From assembly GCF_026712185.1 (NCBI RefSeq), contig NZ_JAPPUX010000001.1:992001-1056000 (forward strand): a DNA stretch of 64,000 nt, given 5' to 3'. Shown here piece by piece: positions 7,477-16,521 of the stretch. A model generated the notes under the pieces. It was not told where the DNA came from and made no database searches. It worked only from the letters and a program-made list of their open reading frames with translations. This stretch comes from Nocardioides pini. GTDB taxonomy: Bacteria > Actinomycetota > Actinomycetes > Propionibacteriales > Nocardioidaceae. A program made the position numbers and the translations under genes. Each line of letters opens with the position of its first letter. Within the stretch, counting starts at the first letter, position 1.

Positions 7477-8367
7477 CTACTGTTCGACCACCTTGCGGAG
7501 GGTGTCCATCGCTCTCCTCACGGCGTCGCGGGCGGCGTCGATGCGCGCCGCCTCCGAGGGAGCCGCCCGGATGCGGCCCCGATCCAGCTCGAGCGTGGCC
7601 GCGAAGAGGTCCTGCAGCACCTCGGAGTGGAGCGCGTCGAGGATGCGCTCGTGCTCCTCGATGCGGGCGAGGCGCTCGCTGCGCCGGATGTTGCAGACCT
7701 GGCTCTGCGACCCGGGCTGGGTGTAGAGGTCGGTCACCGCCACCTCCACCCACGACCAACTGTCGCCGGTGCGGACCCGGAGCTCGCCGACCCGCCCGGC
7801 CCCGCTCGGGTCGACGGCCAGCAGCGCCTCGAAGTCCTCCTGGTCCTCGGGGTGGATGCGGTCCGTGATGGGTGTGCCCACGACCTCGTCGACCGGCCAG
7901 CCGAAGAGGTTCGAGACCGCCGGACTGGCGTAGCTGATGGCGTGGTGCGCGTCGACCAGGACTGCGGCGTCGCTGGAGCGCTCCATCAGGTGTCGGACGG
8001 CGTCACCGAGGTTGAGGGAGACGCCGACGATGCCGATCAGCTCGCCGTCGCGGTACACGCCGCTGTCGGTGACGAGCGCGTGCAGCACCTCGCCCCCGCG
8101 GCGCCGGACCGGGAAGCCGCCGGACCAGGGGCGGCCCTCCTGCAGCGCAGCCATGATCTCCGCGGCCGCCTGCCGGGAGATCTCGGGCACCGTCACCTCG
8201 GTGATGTCACGCCCCACGGCGTCGGCGGCAGGCCAGCCGTACAGCTCCTCGGCAGCGGCGTTCCAGAACACGACGGTGCCCTGCGCGTCAGTCGCGATCA
8301 CGGCGTGCCCGAGCGCCTGCAGCAGCTCGTCGGACGACGGCCGCGCCGGACGTGTCCCGGTCTCCAT
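7477..8367 (-). CDS. PAS-PAS protein with orphan kinase dimerisation helix
   Basis: 296 residues. The first PAS domain is at about 12-120 (AVIATDAQGTVVFWNAAAEE, then LYGWPAADAVGRDI) and the second at about 130-240 (AAVLVDAHHAISYASPAVSN). The C-terminus ERILDALHSEVLQDLFAATL resembles the HisKA_3 dimerisation/phosphoacceptor helix of NarL-type sensor kinases (usually LHD..LQ.LFA), with Ser in place of the usual Asp after His. The protein stops about 45 residues later, without an ATPase domain. It may sense redox, light or a ligand and act by interaction, or be phosphorylated in trans. It lies 80 nt downstream of the ClC gene, possibly in the same operon. Confidence 0.75.
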   Translation of the reverse strand: METGTRPARPSSDELLQALGHAVIATDAQGTVVFWNAAAEELYGWPAADAVGRDITEVTVPEISRQAAAEIMAALQEGRPWSGGFPVRRRGGEVLHALVTDSGVYRDGELIGIVGVSLNLGDAVRHLMERSSDAAVLVDAHHAISYASPAVSNLFGWPVDEVVGTPITDRIHPEDQEDFEALLAVDPSGAGRVGELRVRTGDSWSWVEVAVTDLYTQPGSQSQVCNIRRSERLARIEEHERILDALHSEVLQDLFAATLELDRGRIRAAPSEAARIDAARDAVRRAMDTLRKVVEQ

Positions 8368-8447
8368 GGACCCAGTGTGCGGCTCGGACGTCGCGCGGGC
8401 ACGGGGCGAAAGACCCGGACCGAACGGTCCTTCCCGCCCGAGGTCCC

Positions 8448-9812
8448 TCAGCCCTCCGACGCGCGCGGGTTCGAGCCCGCCGGATCCGGCTCCGGCAGGG
8501 GAGACGGGAGCCGGGTGGTCACCAGGAAGGCGGCGACCACCGCCACGACGACCTGCGGGGTCACCGAGACACCGTCGGCGCCGAGCAGCAGCGTGGCCAG
8601 CAGCGTCGAGGTGAGGGGCAGCTTCAGCATGGCGGCGCACATCGCGCCGATCCCCATGCCGATCGCCGGCGCCAGCTCCATGCCGGGCAGCCCGGAGACG
8701 GCGCTGCCGAGGACGGCACCGATGAACATCGCGGGGAAGACCGGCCCGCCGCGGAAGGCGCTCAGCGCCAGCCCGTACGCGAGGGTCTTGCACCCGGCGA
8801 GGAGCACCAGGACGCCGACCGAGTAGTCCGTGGCGTGTGCGACCAGCCCGGGCAGGGCGTCCTGGCCGGAGAACAGCACCTGGGTGAAGCTGTGGTCCGA
8901 GACGAGCTGGTACGCCATCGCGATCGCGCCGATGCCCACGCCGAGCACCGTGGTCACCAGCACTCGGTTGACGTGCACCAGTGGACGCAGGGACAGGCCG
9001 ATCGAGCGGATGAGCCAGCCGAGCAGCGCGCAGCCGACGCCGATCGGGACGGCCCACAGCATCGTGGCGATCGTGGGGGCGGTGGCCGGCGGGACGGAGG
9101 TCAGGGCCAGTGAGAAGGTGCCGAGCCCGGTCCAGCTGTTCATGCCGACGAACACCAGCGCTCCGATGCCGGACGCCAGCAGTCCCGGGAGCGCCACCAG
9201 GGTCAGCGTCGCGCCGCCGATGCCGGCCGCCTCCATGATGAGGAACGCCGCGAGCAGGGGAGAGCCCAGCAGGGTGCTGATCGCCGCGAAGCTGCCTGCC
9301 GACGCCATCACCGTCAGCGCCATCGGCGGTGCGTCCTTCCTCGCCAGGTGCACCGTCAGCGCCGCGAGCCCGCCGCCGATGGCGATCAGCGGAGCTTCCG
9401 GTCCGAGGACGGCGCCGAGGCTCAGCGTGGTGAGGGCGGCGAGGACGATCCCGGGAAGCTCGCTGGGGGTGGGCGGGCCTCCACCCGTCTTGAAGCCGAA
9501 GGCCGGCGAGTGCCCGCCCGTGCCGGGCAGGAGGCGGATGGTGAGCCCGGTGAGCAGCCCGCACAGGGCGAGCCACGGCACGGGCCACCACGCCGGCGAA
9601 TCGCCCAGCATCGCGTCGGGCAGGTCGACGAAGACCTGCTCCTGGACCTTGGCGACGAGCGCCAGGAAGCCGTAGGCGACGACCGAGATGGGTGCGCCGA
9701 GGACGGCGGAGAGCAGCAGCGCAGCGAGGTACGGCCACGACCGGACGACGGCCGTCGCGTCGACGGCCGGTGGCGCAGGCGCCGACGGGCGGTCGTGCTC
9801 CGGTGTCGTCAG
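8448..9812 (-). CDS. ClC-family chloride channel/antiporter
   Basis: Multi-helix membrane protein of about 454 residues with ClC hallmarks. LGAVLGPEAPLIAIGGGLAA corresponds to the GREGP helix N-terminus with the gating Glu retained in GPEAP, and FRGGPVFPAMFIGAVLG corresponds to the GxFxP region. The first signature (GSGIPE in classical members) is altered to GTGGHSPAFG. Known bacterial ClCs exchange chloride and protons across the inner membrane. The frame is open upstream to ATG 9884, but CTG at 9812 forms a CTGA overlap with the gadB stop and has AAGGGG 8 nt upstream, so I favour translation coupled to gadB. Start uncertain. Confidence 0.85.
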   Translation of the reverse strand: MTTPEHDRPSAPAPPAVDATAVVRSWPYLAALLLSAVLGAPISVVAYGFLALVAKVQEQVFVDLPDAMLGDSPAWWPVPWLALCGLLTGLTIRLLPGTGGHSPAFGFKTGGGPPTPSELPGIVLAALTTLSLGAVLGPEAPLIAIGGGLAALTVHLARKDAPPMALTVMASAGSFAAISTLLGSPLLAAFLIMEAAGIGGATLTLVALPGLLASGIGALVFVGMNSWTGLGTFSLALTSVPPATAPTIATMLWAVPIGVGCALLGWLIRSIGLSLRPLVHVNRVLVTTVLGVGIGAIAMAYQLVSDHSFTQVLFSGQDALPGLVAHATDYSVGVLVLLAGCKTLAYGLALSAFRGGPVFPAMFIGAVLGSAVSGLPGMELAPAIGMGIGAMCAAMLKLPLTSTLLATLLLGADGVSVTPQVVVAVVAAFLVTTRLPSPLPEPDPAGSNPRASEG

Positions 9813-11185
9813 TAGCCCGTCCCCTTCTTGGTCGTCTCGCGCTCGACGTGCGCCGTCCCACCCTTCGTGTCGAGGGTCGCGCACGCGTCGACGATGTCCC
9901 GCGTCAGGCGCTCCACCTGCTCACGGCTCATCGTCTCCTTCACCAGGGCCCGCATGATCTTCACGTGCTCGGCGTTCGGGGGGAGGGTGTAGGCCGGCAC
10001 CATCCAGCCGCGCTCCGCCGACAGCTGCCACGCGATGTCGGACTCGTCGTACGACTGGTGCTCTCCCGCGAGGCGGAACGCCACGAGCGGCAGCTGCTCG
10101 GCGTCACCGCCGATCACCTCGAACAGCCCGGTGTCGCGCAGGTTGGCGGCGAGCGCCCCGGCGTTCTGCTGCATCTGCTTCATCACGTAGGTGTAGCCGT
10201 CGCGCCCGAGGCGGACGAAGTTGTAGTACTGCGCCAGGACCATCGCGGCGCCCGTCGAGAAGTTCAGGGTGAAGGTGGCGTCCAGCTTGCCCAGGTAGTT
10301 CTCGTAGAAGACGAGGTCCTCGGCCAGGTCCGCCTCCTCGCGGAAGACGAGCCAGCCGATGCCCGGGTAGACGAGCCCGTACTTGTGGCCGGACACGTTG
10401 ATGGACCGGACCTGCTCGAGCCGGAAGTCCCAGGGCGAGTCGGGGTAGAGGAACGGCCAGACGAACCCGCCGCTGGCGCCGTCGACGTGGAGCGGGATGT
10501 CCAGGTCGCGCCTGCTCCGGATGTCGAGCAGCAGGTCGTTGATGCCGACGATGTCGTCCATGTGCCCGGTGAAGGTCGTCCCCAGGACGGCCGCCACCCC
10601 GATCGTGTTCTCGTCGAGGTGGGGCTCGACGTCCTCGGGTCCGATCGTGTACTTGTCCTTCGCGAGCGGGATGATCCTGGGCTCGACGTCGAAGTAGCGG
10701 CAGAACTTCTCCCACACCACGTGGACGTCGCCCCCGAACACCAGGTTCGGCCGGTCCGTCGACAGGTGCGCGGCCTGCCGGCGTTCCTTCCACTTCCACT
10801 TCAGCGACAGGGCGCCGAGCATGATCGCCTCCGAGGAGCCCTGCGTGCGGCACCCGGTCGTCGGACCCGGGGCGTGGAACAGGTCGGCCAGCATCCGCAC
10901 GCAGCGCTGCTCGATCTCGGCCGAGATGGGGTACTCCGCGTGGTCGATGAAGTTGCGGTGCAGGTTCTCGGCGATGATCCGCTGCGCCTCCGGCTCCATC
11001 CAGGTGGTCACGAAGGTCGCCAGGTTGCGCTGGGGATCTCCCTCGAGGGCCAGGTCCTCGGCCACGAGCCGGAACGCGTCCGTGGGACGCATGCCGCTCT
11101 GGGGGAAGGACGTGGCAGGCGCCCGGTCGGTCAGGAACCGGTTGCCGAACAGCGTCTCGGCGTCACGTTGGTCCAGTGTGCTCAT
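9809..11185 (-). CDS. gadB: glutamate decarboxylase
   Basis: 458 residues, the normal length for GadA/GadB. It has the PLP-enzyme features of group II decarboxylases: GCRTQGSSEAIMLGALSLKW, HVDGASGGFVWPF (Asp235 contacts the PLP ring) and SINVSGHKYGLVYPG with Lys268 as Schiff-base lysine. It converts L-glutamate to GABA, consuming a cytosolic proton. The 3' end overlaps the ClC gene and the 5' end overlaps a membrane protein gene by 23 nt, so all three are one leftward operon. No GadC-type antiporter is visible in the window. Role in acid or osmotic stress is inferred. Confidence 0.95.
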   Translation of the reverse strand: MSTLDQRDAETLFGNRFLTDRAPATSFPQSGMRPTDAFRLVAEDLALEGDPQRNLATFVTTWMEPEAQRIIAENLHRNFIDHAEYPISAEIEQRCVRMLADLFHAPGPTTGCRTQGSSEAIMLGALSLKWKWKERRQAAHLSTDRPNLVFGGDVHVVWEKFCRYFDVEPRIIPLAKDKYTIGPEDVEPHLDENTIGVAAVLGTTFTGHMDDIVGINDLLLDIRSRRDLDIPLHVDGASGGFVWPFLYPDSPWDFRLEQVRSINVSGHKYGLVYPGIGWLVFREEADLAEDLVFYENYLGKLDATFTLNFSTGAAMVLAQYYNFVRLGRDGYTYVMKQMQQNAGALAANLRDTGLFEVIGGDAEQLPLVAFRLAGEHQSYDESDIAWQLSAERGWMVPAYTLPPNAEHVKIMRALVKETMSREQVERLTRDIVDACATLDTKGGTAHVERETTKKGTGY

Positions 11186-11873
11186 GGGATTGCTGCACCA
11201 CCATTCTTGTCGGGGTTGGCCGGTCGATCGATTGGATGACGCCGCCGATCGCGAAGCAGACGGCGCCGGCGAAGGTCCCCCAGTTGACGATCCCGACGTC
11301 GACCTCGGTCGAGGTCGCGGGGCGTACGAAGGCCGCGAGCCCGGCGAGGATGAACAGCACCGAGCCGAGCTGGTTCACCGCGACGACCCACCACGTGAGG
11401 AGGTGGACGCGCACGGTGACCCGGCCGTCCCCGACCTCGAGCATCGCGAGGTGGCCGGAGAGGAGGAAGCAGACGCACCCGAGCATGTCGGGCAGCCAGA
11501 TCCACCCGTCGGACTGGCGCGGGGTGAGACCCGAGGCGAAGGCCGCGACCAGGCTGACGGCGAAGAGCAGGGTCCCGACGAACAGCACGACCGCGCTGCG
11601 CCAGTCGCGCTGCGCCGGCAGGTTGTCCCACCACCGCATCCGCTCGCCGCTCGACGGCGGCGCGGACGGTCGGGGCTGCGCTGCGTTGACGACGAGCAGG
11701 ATCGAGGCGTAGCCGCCCAGGCTGAAGAAGAAGCCGCCGACCAGGTAGGTGATGTTGACGGCCACGAGCGCCGCGCCCTGCTGCGCGAGGAACGCGCCCA
11801 GGGCGAACAGGCTGCCACCGGCCACGAAGGCGCAGGAGGCCACCAGGTTGATCCTGACGAGTCGTCGTCCCAC
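11163..11873 (-). CDS. multi-pass membrane protein upstream of gadB
   Basis: Protein of 236 residues with about six hydrophobic helices (for example INLVASCAFVAGGSLFALGA, VNITYLVGGFFFSLGGYASI, VVLFVGTLLFAVSLVAAFAS). It resembles the YrhK-like/unknown membrane proteins of actinobacteria but I do not recognise it firmly. I chose GTG 11873 because GAGG lies 9 nt upstream; TTG 11888 is the longer alternative. It overlaps the gadB start by 23 nt, so translation is probably coupled and the product may act with GadB and the ClC protein. Confidence 0.65.
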   Translation of the reverse strand: MGRRLVRINLVASCAFVAGGSLFALGAFLAQQGAALVAVNITYLVGGFFFSLGGYASILLVVNAAQPRPSAPPSSGERMRWWDNLPAQRDWRSAVVLFVGTLLFAVSLVAAFASGLTPRQSDGWIWLPDMLGCVCFLLSGHLAMLEVGDGRVTVRVHLLTWWVVAVNQLGSVLFILAGLAAFVRPATSTEVDVGIVNWGTFAGAVCFAIGGVIQSIDRPTPTRMVVQQSHEHTGPT

Positions 11874-11989
11874 AGTCGCGTACCTCAAGCCTCTGGGTGG
11901 GTGGCCCGGCCGTCCGGTCAGTAGTTCACGAAACCGAGCGCTCCGGCCTCATCCGCTGCGGGTGACTCGGCGCCGCGTCCGCGCCCCTA

Positions 11990-12010
11990 GGGTCGGGAAA
12001 TTCTCGACCC
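11990..12010. promoter_or_regulatory. near-perfect 21-bp dyad upstream of M28 peptidase
   Basis: GGGTCGGGAAATTCTCGACCC is a dyad with 6-bp and 3-bp matched arms, interrupted only by one G-T pair and a central A. It overlaps a TAGGGT -10-like hexamer (11988-11993) and ends 5 nt before the AAGGAG ribosome site of the peptidase gene. It may be an operator or a 5'-UTR hairpin. Confidence 0.4.
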
Positions 12011-12027
12011 CCTCCAAGGAGACTCCC

Positions 12028-13602
12028 ATGCCCAGACGGTTCCACCTCGCCGTGTCGGCCGCCGCGACGGCCGCCCTGATCGCTGCCGTGACCAGCCCAC
12101 CGGCGTACGCCGACCCCAACAACAACACGGTCCGCAAGCTCACCAAGGCCGTGACCGTGGACGGGGTGATGGACCACCTGGAGGCCCTCCAGGACATCGC
12201 CGACGAGGACGGCGACCGGGCCGCGGGCCGCCCCGGCTACCGGGCGTCGGTCGACTACGTCGTCGCGCAACTCGAGGACGCCGGCTACGACCCGACCGTG
12301 CAGGCGTTCCCGTTCGCCTACGAGGAGGACTTCTCCGAGCTCGCGCGGATCTCGCCGAGCCCCCGCGTGTTCGAGCAGGACACCGAGTTCCTCCGCAACG
12401 GCTTCGACTCCGGGACCCCCGAGGGGACCGCGACCGGCACGCTCTTCGTCATCCCCGCCTCCGACCCGACCGATGGGTGCGAGGCCGGCGACTTCGCCGG
12501 GCTGGCGGCCGGCCAGATCGCGCTGATCCAACGCGGAGGGTGCGGGTTCGCCATCAAGGCGCTCGCCGCCCAGAACGCGGGTGCGGCCGGTGTCGTCATC
12601 TACAACAACACCCTCGGCATGATCCGGATGATCGGTGACGCCACGGGGCTGACGATCCCGGCGGTCTTCGCCAGCCAGGTCGCCGGCGAGAACCTCGCGT
12701 CCACGCCCGGTGCGACCGTGCGGGTGAAGGTGGACTTCACGTCCGAGCAGCGCACGGCCTACAACGTGCTGGCCGAGACGGCGAGCGGCAACGACGCCAA
12801 CACCGTGATGGCGGGGGCCCACCTCGACAGCGTGCAGGACGGTGCCGGCATCAACGACAACGGCTCGGGCAGCGCGGCGCTCCTCGAGACCGCCATCCAG
12901 ATGGCGAAGGTCAAGCCCACCAACACAGTGAGGTTCGCCTGGTGGGGTGCCGAGGAGGAGGGCCTCCTCGGGTCGACGTACTACGTCGGACACCTGACGC
13001 CCGAGCAGCGGCAGGACATCGCGCTCTACCTCAACTTCGACATGGTCGCCTCGCCCAACTACACCTTCGGCATCTACGACGGCGACAACTCCGGCGGGAC
13101 GGCCGCCCCCGGCTTCATCCCGCCGGGCAGTGCGGAGATCGAGGACGTCTTCGAGCAGTTCTACGCCGACCGCGGGGAGCCGTCCCAGGACAGCCAGTTC
13201 TCGGGCCGCTCCGACTACGGGCCGTTCATCGCGGTGGGCATCCCGGCCGGTGGGCTCTTCACCGGCGCGGAGGTGCCCAAGACGGCGGCCGAGGCGGCGC
13301 TGTACGGCGGCGTGGCGGGCGCGTCGCTGGACCCGTGCTACCACCAGCCGTGCGACAACCTGACCGGCGCGGGGCAGAACGCGGCCCTCTACGCCCAGCT
13401 GCGCGAGGACTACACCCTCGTCGGCAACGTCAACGTGCACGCGCTGGACGTCAACTCCGATGCCATCGCGACCGCGGTGCTGACGTTCGCCTACGACACC
13501 TCGACCGTCAACGGCGCACCCGGGCACCCGGGCGCGGGCCAGGTCAAGCCCGGCACCTCCGAGCGGACCCTCGCCGCGATCAGGGACATGCGCGCCCGCT
13601 GA
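12028..13602 (+). CDS. secreted M28 family zinc aminopeptidase with PA domain
   Basis: 524 residues starting at ATG 12028 with AAGGAG 6 nt upstream. Sec signal peptide at residues 1-29 (ending PAYADPNNN). A protease-associated insert follows (GQIALIQRGGCGFAIKALAA, AGAAGVVIYNN), then the M28 metallopeptidase core: AGAHLDSVQDGAGINDNGSG (His and bridging Asp zinc ligands), WWGAEEEGLLGS (catalytic Glu and Glu ligand), LNFDMV, and the late His in DPCYHQPCDN. It resembles Streptomyces-type extracellular aminopeptidases/Lap-like enzymes and likely degrades peptides outside the cell. Confidence 0.92.
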   Translation: MPRRFHLAVSAAATAALIAAVTSPPAYADPNNNTVRKLTKAVTVDGVMDHLEALQDIADEDGDRAAGRPGYRASVDYVVAQLEDAGYDPTVQAFPFAYEEDFSELARISPSPRVFEQDTEFLRNGFDSGTPEGTATGTLFVIPASDPTDGCEAGDFAGLAAGQIALIQRGGCGFAIKALAAQNAGAAGVVIYNNTLGMIRMIGDATGLTIPAVFASQVAGENLASTPGATVRVKVDFTSEQRTAYNVLAETASGNDANTVMAGAHLDSVQDGAGINDNGSGSAALLETAIQMAKVKPTNTVRFAWWGAEEEGLLGSTYYVGHLTPEQRQDIALYLNFDMVASPNYTFGIYDGDNSGGTAAPGFIPPGSAEIEDVFEQFYADRGEPSQDSQFSGRSDYGPFIAVGIPAGGLFTGAEVPKTAAEAALYGGVAGASLDPCYHQPCDNLTGAGQNAALYAQLREDYTLVGNVNVHALDVNSDAIATAVLTFAYDTSTVNGAPGHPGAGQVKPGTSERTLAAIRDMRAR

Positions 13603-13626
13603 GCGACGACGGCGCCCGAGGACCGG

Positions 13627-14520
13627 TCAGGCCGACACGAGGCCTGGCCGGTCCACCGGGACCGGTGCGTCGGTGCGGGCACCGGTGCGCTCGGCCCCGA
13701 TGCCGGCAGCGACGACGAGCAGGATGCCGACCACGGCGACGGCATCGGGCACCTGGCTGAGCACGAGGAAGCCGATCACCAGGGCGAAGGCGGGCTCGAG
13801 GGCCATCAGGGTGCCGAAGGCGCCGGTCGTGAGCCGGCGAAGCGCGAGCAGCTCGAGGGCGAACGGCACGACCGGCAGCAGGATCGCCAGGCCCAGGCCG
13901 TACACGAAGAGCTCGGGCGTCAGGTCGCCGACGACGCCGGGGCCTGCGACCGCGGTCGCGACGAGGGCGGCGACGGGCATGGAGATCGCCAGGCCGCCGA
14001 GTCCGCTGACGGCGTCGCCGACGCGCTGGGTCAGCAGGATGTACGCCGCCCAGCACACGGCGGCACCCAGCGCACAGGCCACGCCCACCGGGTCGGCGGC
14101 GCCGGTCCACGGCTGCGTCAGGAAGAGCACCCCGACCGCGGCCACCGCGGCCCACGACCGGCCCACCCCACGGCTGCGCCAGACGGCGATCGTCAGCGGC
14201 CCGAGGAATTCCAGCGCGCTCGCCATGCCGAGGGGGAGGCGCGCCACGGCGGCCATGAAGAGCAGCGTCACCCCGGCGGTCACCACGCCGAGCGCGACGC
14301 CCGACCGCAGCGCCTCGCGCGAGTAGAGCGACAGCCGGGGCCGGACGACCACCAGCAGGAGGATCCCCGCCCAGAAGAGGCGGATCCAGGCCGCGCCGGA
14401 GGCCCCGAGGTCGTCGATGAGCCCGACCGACAACGCCAGGCCGAGCTGGACGCAGAGCATCGACGCGACGGCCATGGACGCGCCTGCGCGGGCCCCGGAG
14501 CGGAGGGTGGTGGAGTGCAT
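13627..14520 (-). CDS. EamA family transporter (RhtA-like exporter)
   Basis: 297 residues with about ten hydrophobic helices arranged as two EamA repeats. [18 protein letters not shown] ends the first repeat's second helix, [18 protein letters not shown] is the loop typical of RhtA-type amino acid exporters, and [20 protein letters not shown] is the matching loop of the second repeat. Start ATG 14520 fits the family better than the longer frame. A LysR gene is divergent with an 83-nt gap, so it may regulate this exporter. Likely substrate: amino acids or small metabolites. Confidence 0.85.
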   Translation of the reverse strand: MHSTTLRSGARAGASMAVASMLCVQLGLALSVGLIDDLGASGAAWIRLFWAGILLLVVVRPRLSLYSREALRSGVALGVVTAGVTLLFMAAVARLPLGMASALEFLGPLTIAVWRSRGVGRSWAAVAAVGVLFLTQPWTGAADPVGVACALGAAVCWAAYILLTQRVGDAVSGLGGLAISMPVAALVATAVAGPGVVGDLTPELFVYGLGLAILLPVVPFALELLALRRLTTGAFGTLMALEPAFALVIGFLVLSQVPDAVAVVGILLVVAAGIGAERTGARTDAPVPVDRPGLVSA

Positions 14521-14603
14521 GCCTCCAGTAGACGGCGCCGAAACCGTTCGTGTCCACGTGACTTTGCTGGACAGTTCGTTCACCAGATCGACACAATGGC
14601 TAC

Positions 14604-15467
14604 ATGGACGTCCGTCGCCTCCGCATGCTCCTCGAGCTCTCCCGGCTGGGTTCGATGCACGACGTCGCCGAGACGCTCGGGACCACGACGTCGAGCGTCT
14701 CGCAGGGGATCGCCGCCCTGTCCCGTGACGTCGGCAGCCCGCTGCTGGAGCCCGACGGAAGGCGGGTCCGGCTCACCCCGGCCGGACGGCGGCTGGCCGA
14801 CCACGCCGTCACGATCCTCGCCGCGGTCGACGCCGCACGCCTCGACCTCGACCCGACCGCGGAGCCGGCGGGGGTGGTGCGCGTCGGCGGCTTCGCCTCC
14901 GCGATCCGGCGCTCGCTGCTGCCGGCCATCCACGACCTGCGCTCGACCCACCCCGGCCTCGACGTGCGGATCCACGAGTACGAGCCGATCGAGTCGCTGG
15001 ACCTGCTGGCCCGCGACGACCTCGACCTCGCCCTGGCCTACGACTACGACCTCGCTCCCGCGGAGTGGCGCGACGACCACGTCGTCTCGCCGCTGTGGGA
15101 CGTCGAGTGGGGGATCGGCGTGCCCACCCGCGACCGGCACCTCGGGCTCGCCGACCTCGCCGACCGCGACTGGATCGTGAACTCGCGCAACACCGCCGAC
15201 GAGGACGCGCTGCGCACGCTGGCCTCGCGAGCCGGCTTCGTCCCCCGGGTCGTGCACCGCATCGACTCGCTCGAGCTGGTCGACGACCTCGTGGTGGCTG
15301 GTCGTGGCGTCGCCCTGCTGCCGCGGGGTCGCGCGTCGCGGCGCGGCGTGAGCGTCGTACGTCTGCGTGATCCGGAGGTGCGGCTCCGTGCCTACGCGGT
15401 GACCCGGCGCGGGCGGGGCGGCTGGCCGCCGCTGCGCGCGGTGACCGACCGGCTCGTCACCGGCTGA
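14604..15467 (+). CDS. LysR family transcriptional regulator
   Basis: 287 residues. N-terminal winged helix-turn-helix ([40 protein letters not shown]) followed by a periplasmic-binding-like effector domain ([44 protein letters not shown]). CACAAT ends 6 nt before the ATG, which fits a leaderless transcript. Divergent orientation to the EamA exporter gene suggests control of it and of its own gene. Confidence 0.88.
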   Translation: MDVRRLRMLLELSRLGSMHDVAETLGTTTSSVSQGIAALSRDVGSPLLEPDGRRVRLTPAGRRLADHAVTILAAVDAARLDLDPTAEPAGVVRVGGFASAIRRSLLPAIHDLRSTHPGLDVRIHEYEPIESLDLLARDDLDLALAYDYDLAPAEWRDDHVVSPLWDVEWGIGVPTRDRHLGLADLADRDWIVNSRNTADEDALRTLASRAGFVPRVVHRIDSLELVDDLVVAGRGVALLPRGRASRRGVSVVRLRDPEVRLRAYAVTRRGRGGWPPLRAVTDRLVTG

Positions 15468-15507
15468 GGACCAGGGTGGGTAGGGGCGGGCGGATCCGGC
15501 ACCCACA

Positions 15508-16353
15508 TCATCCGGTCGCCCCGGTGCGCCGGGTGGCGACGTACGAGACGTGGCTGAGGACCGCCTCGGCGACGACCTCCGGATCGGTCCGCGGCGCCCA
15601 GTGCCCGAGCGGCAGGTGCACGCGGCGCAGGTCGTCGCACCAGGGCTCGCTCGCCTCGAGCGCCGCCTCCCGGATCGCGGGGTCGCGAGTGAGGGCGAGC
15701 TGCAGCACCGGCACGGTCGTACGACGCTCCCGCAGCCGGCGGCGGAAGGTGACGTTGCCCCGGTAGTAGCGCAGCCCCGAGACCATCTCGCGTCCCCCCA
15801 CCACCCGCAGGACCGGCGGCGCCAGCGGTGAGACGAGGAACGAGACGTAGGACGACGCGAGGCCCTGGCCCGCCAGTCGGGCGATCCCGGCCGGCGTGGG
15901 GTGCAGGAGCGTACGACGCGTCCACGCCGCCACGTGGTCGAGGTTGGGACCGCTGATCGAGGTGAAGCCGGCGATCCGGTCTGCGGCACCCGGCTCGCAC
16001 ACCGCCTCCCACGCCTGCACCGATCCCCAGTCGTGGCCCACGACGTGGGCGGGGCGGTCGGGACTCGCGGCGTCGACCACGGCCATCAGGTCGGCGGCGA
16101 GGTGGGGGAGTGCGAACGCGTCGTCGGAGGCGCCGGTCGGTGAGAATCCCTGGCCGCGCGTGTCGTAGACCACGACGCGCAGGTGCGGGGCGAGCCGCTC
16201 GGCGACGGGGAGCCACATCCGGTGCGTGTCGGGATAACCGTGCACCAGCACGACGGCCGTGGCGTCGGGTTCGCCCGTCTCCTGCACCGCAAGGTCGACC
16301 CCGTCACCCCGCACGGTGCGACGGCGCCAGGTCAGGGGTGAGGGGGAGTCCAT
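15508..16353 (-). CDS. alpha/beta hydrolase (epoxide-hydrolase-like)
   Basis: 281 residues with the alpha/beta-hydrolase fold: VVLVHGYPDTHRMW (oxyanion HG), VYDTRGQGFS, and the nucleophile elbow VGHDWGSVQAW, whose Asp is the nucleophile type found in epoxide hydrolases and dehalogenases. The C-terminal His lies in LPLGHWAPR. ATG 16353 is chosen; TACGGA lies 5 nt upstream. The region from start to TACGGA is identical to that of the 19359 gene. Similar to the hydrolase half of EphD-type proteins. Substrate unknown. Confidence 0.82.
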   Translation of the reverse strand: MDSPSPLTWRRRTVRGDGVDLAVQETGEPDATAVVLVHGYPDTHRMWLPVAERLAPHLRVVVYDTRGQGFSPTGASDDAFALPHLAADLMAVVDAASPDRPAHVVGHDWGSVQAWEAVCEPGAADRIAGFTSISGPNLDHVAAWTRRTLLHPTPAGIARLAGQGLASSYVSFLVSPLAPPVLRVVGGREMVSGLRYYRGNVTFRRRLRERRTTVPVLQLALTRDPAIREAALEASEPWCDDLRRVHLPLGHWAPRTDPEVVAEAVLSHVSYVATRRTGATG

Positions 16354-16521
16354 GGCGCTCCGTACCCCGGAGGGGCGCGTCCAGCCCCTCGGTGCCGCAG
16401 CACCTTCTCCGGCGGGCGGCCCTTGGCGAGCTCGTCCACGAGCTTGTCGCCCGCACACCGAGAAGGTGATCCGGTCGGAGCGCGGGTTGAGCTGCGCCGC
16501 CGCGCGACAGCCGCGCCGGGG

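Noticed and set aside
7477..9861. Very long minus-strand frame of 794 aa spanning the ClC gene and PAS gene
   Set aside because: The first 500 residues are Arg/Ala/Pro-rich shadow translation of the ClC gene; only the last 296 residues are a real PAS protein.
15474..15516. GTGGGT/ACCCAC hairpin after the LysR gene as a terminator
   Set aside because: Only a 6-bp stem with a 19-nt loop; below what I would call a terminator.
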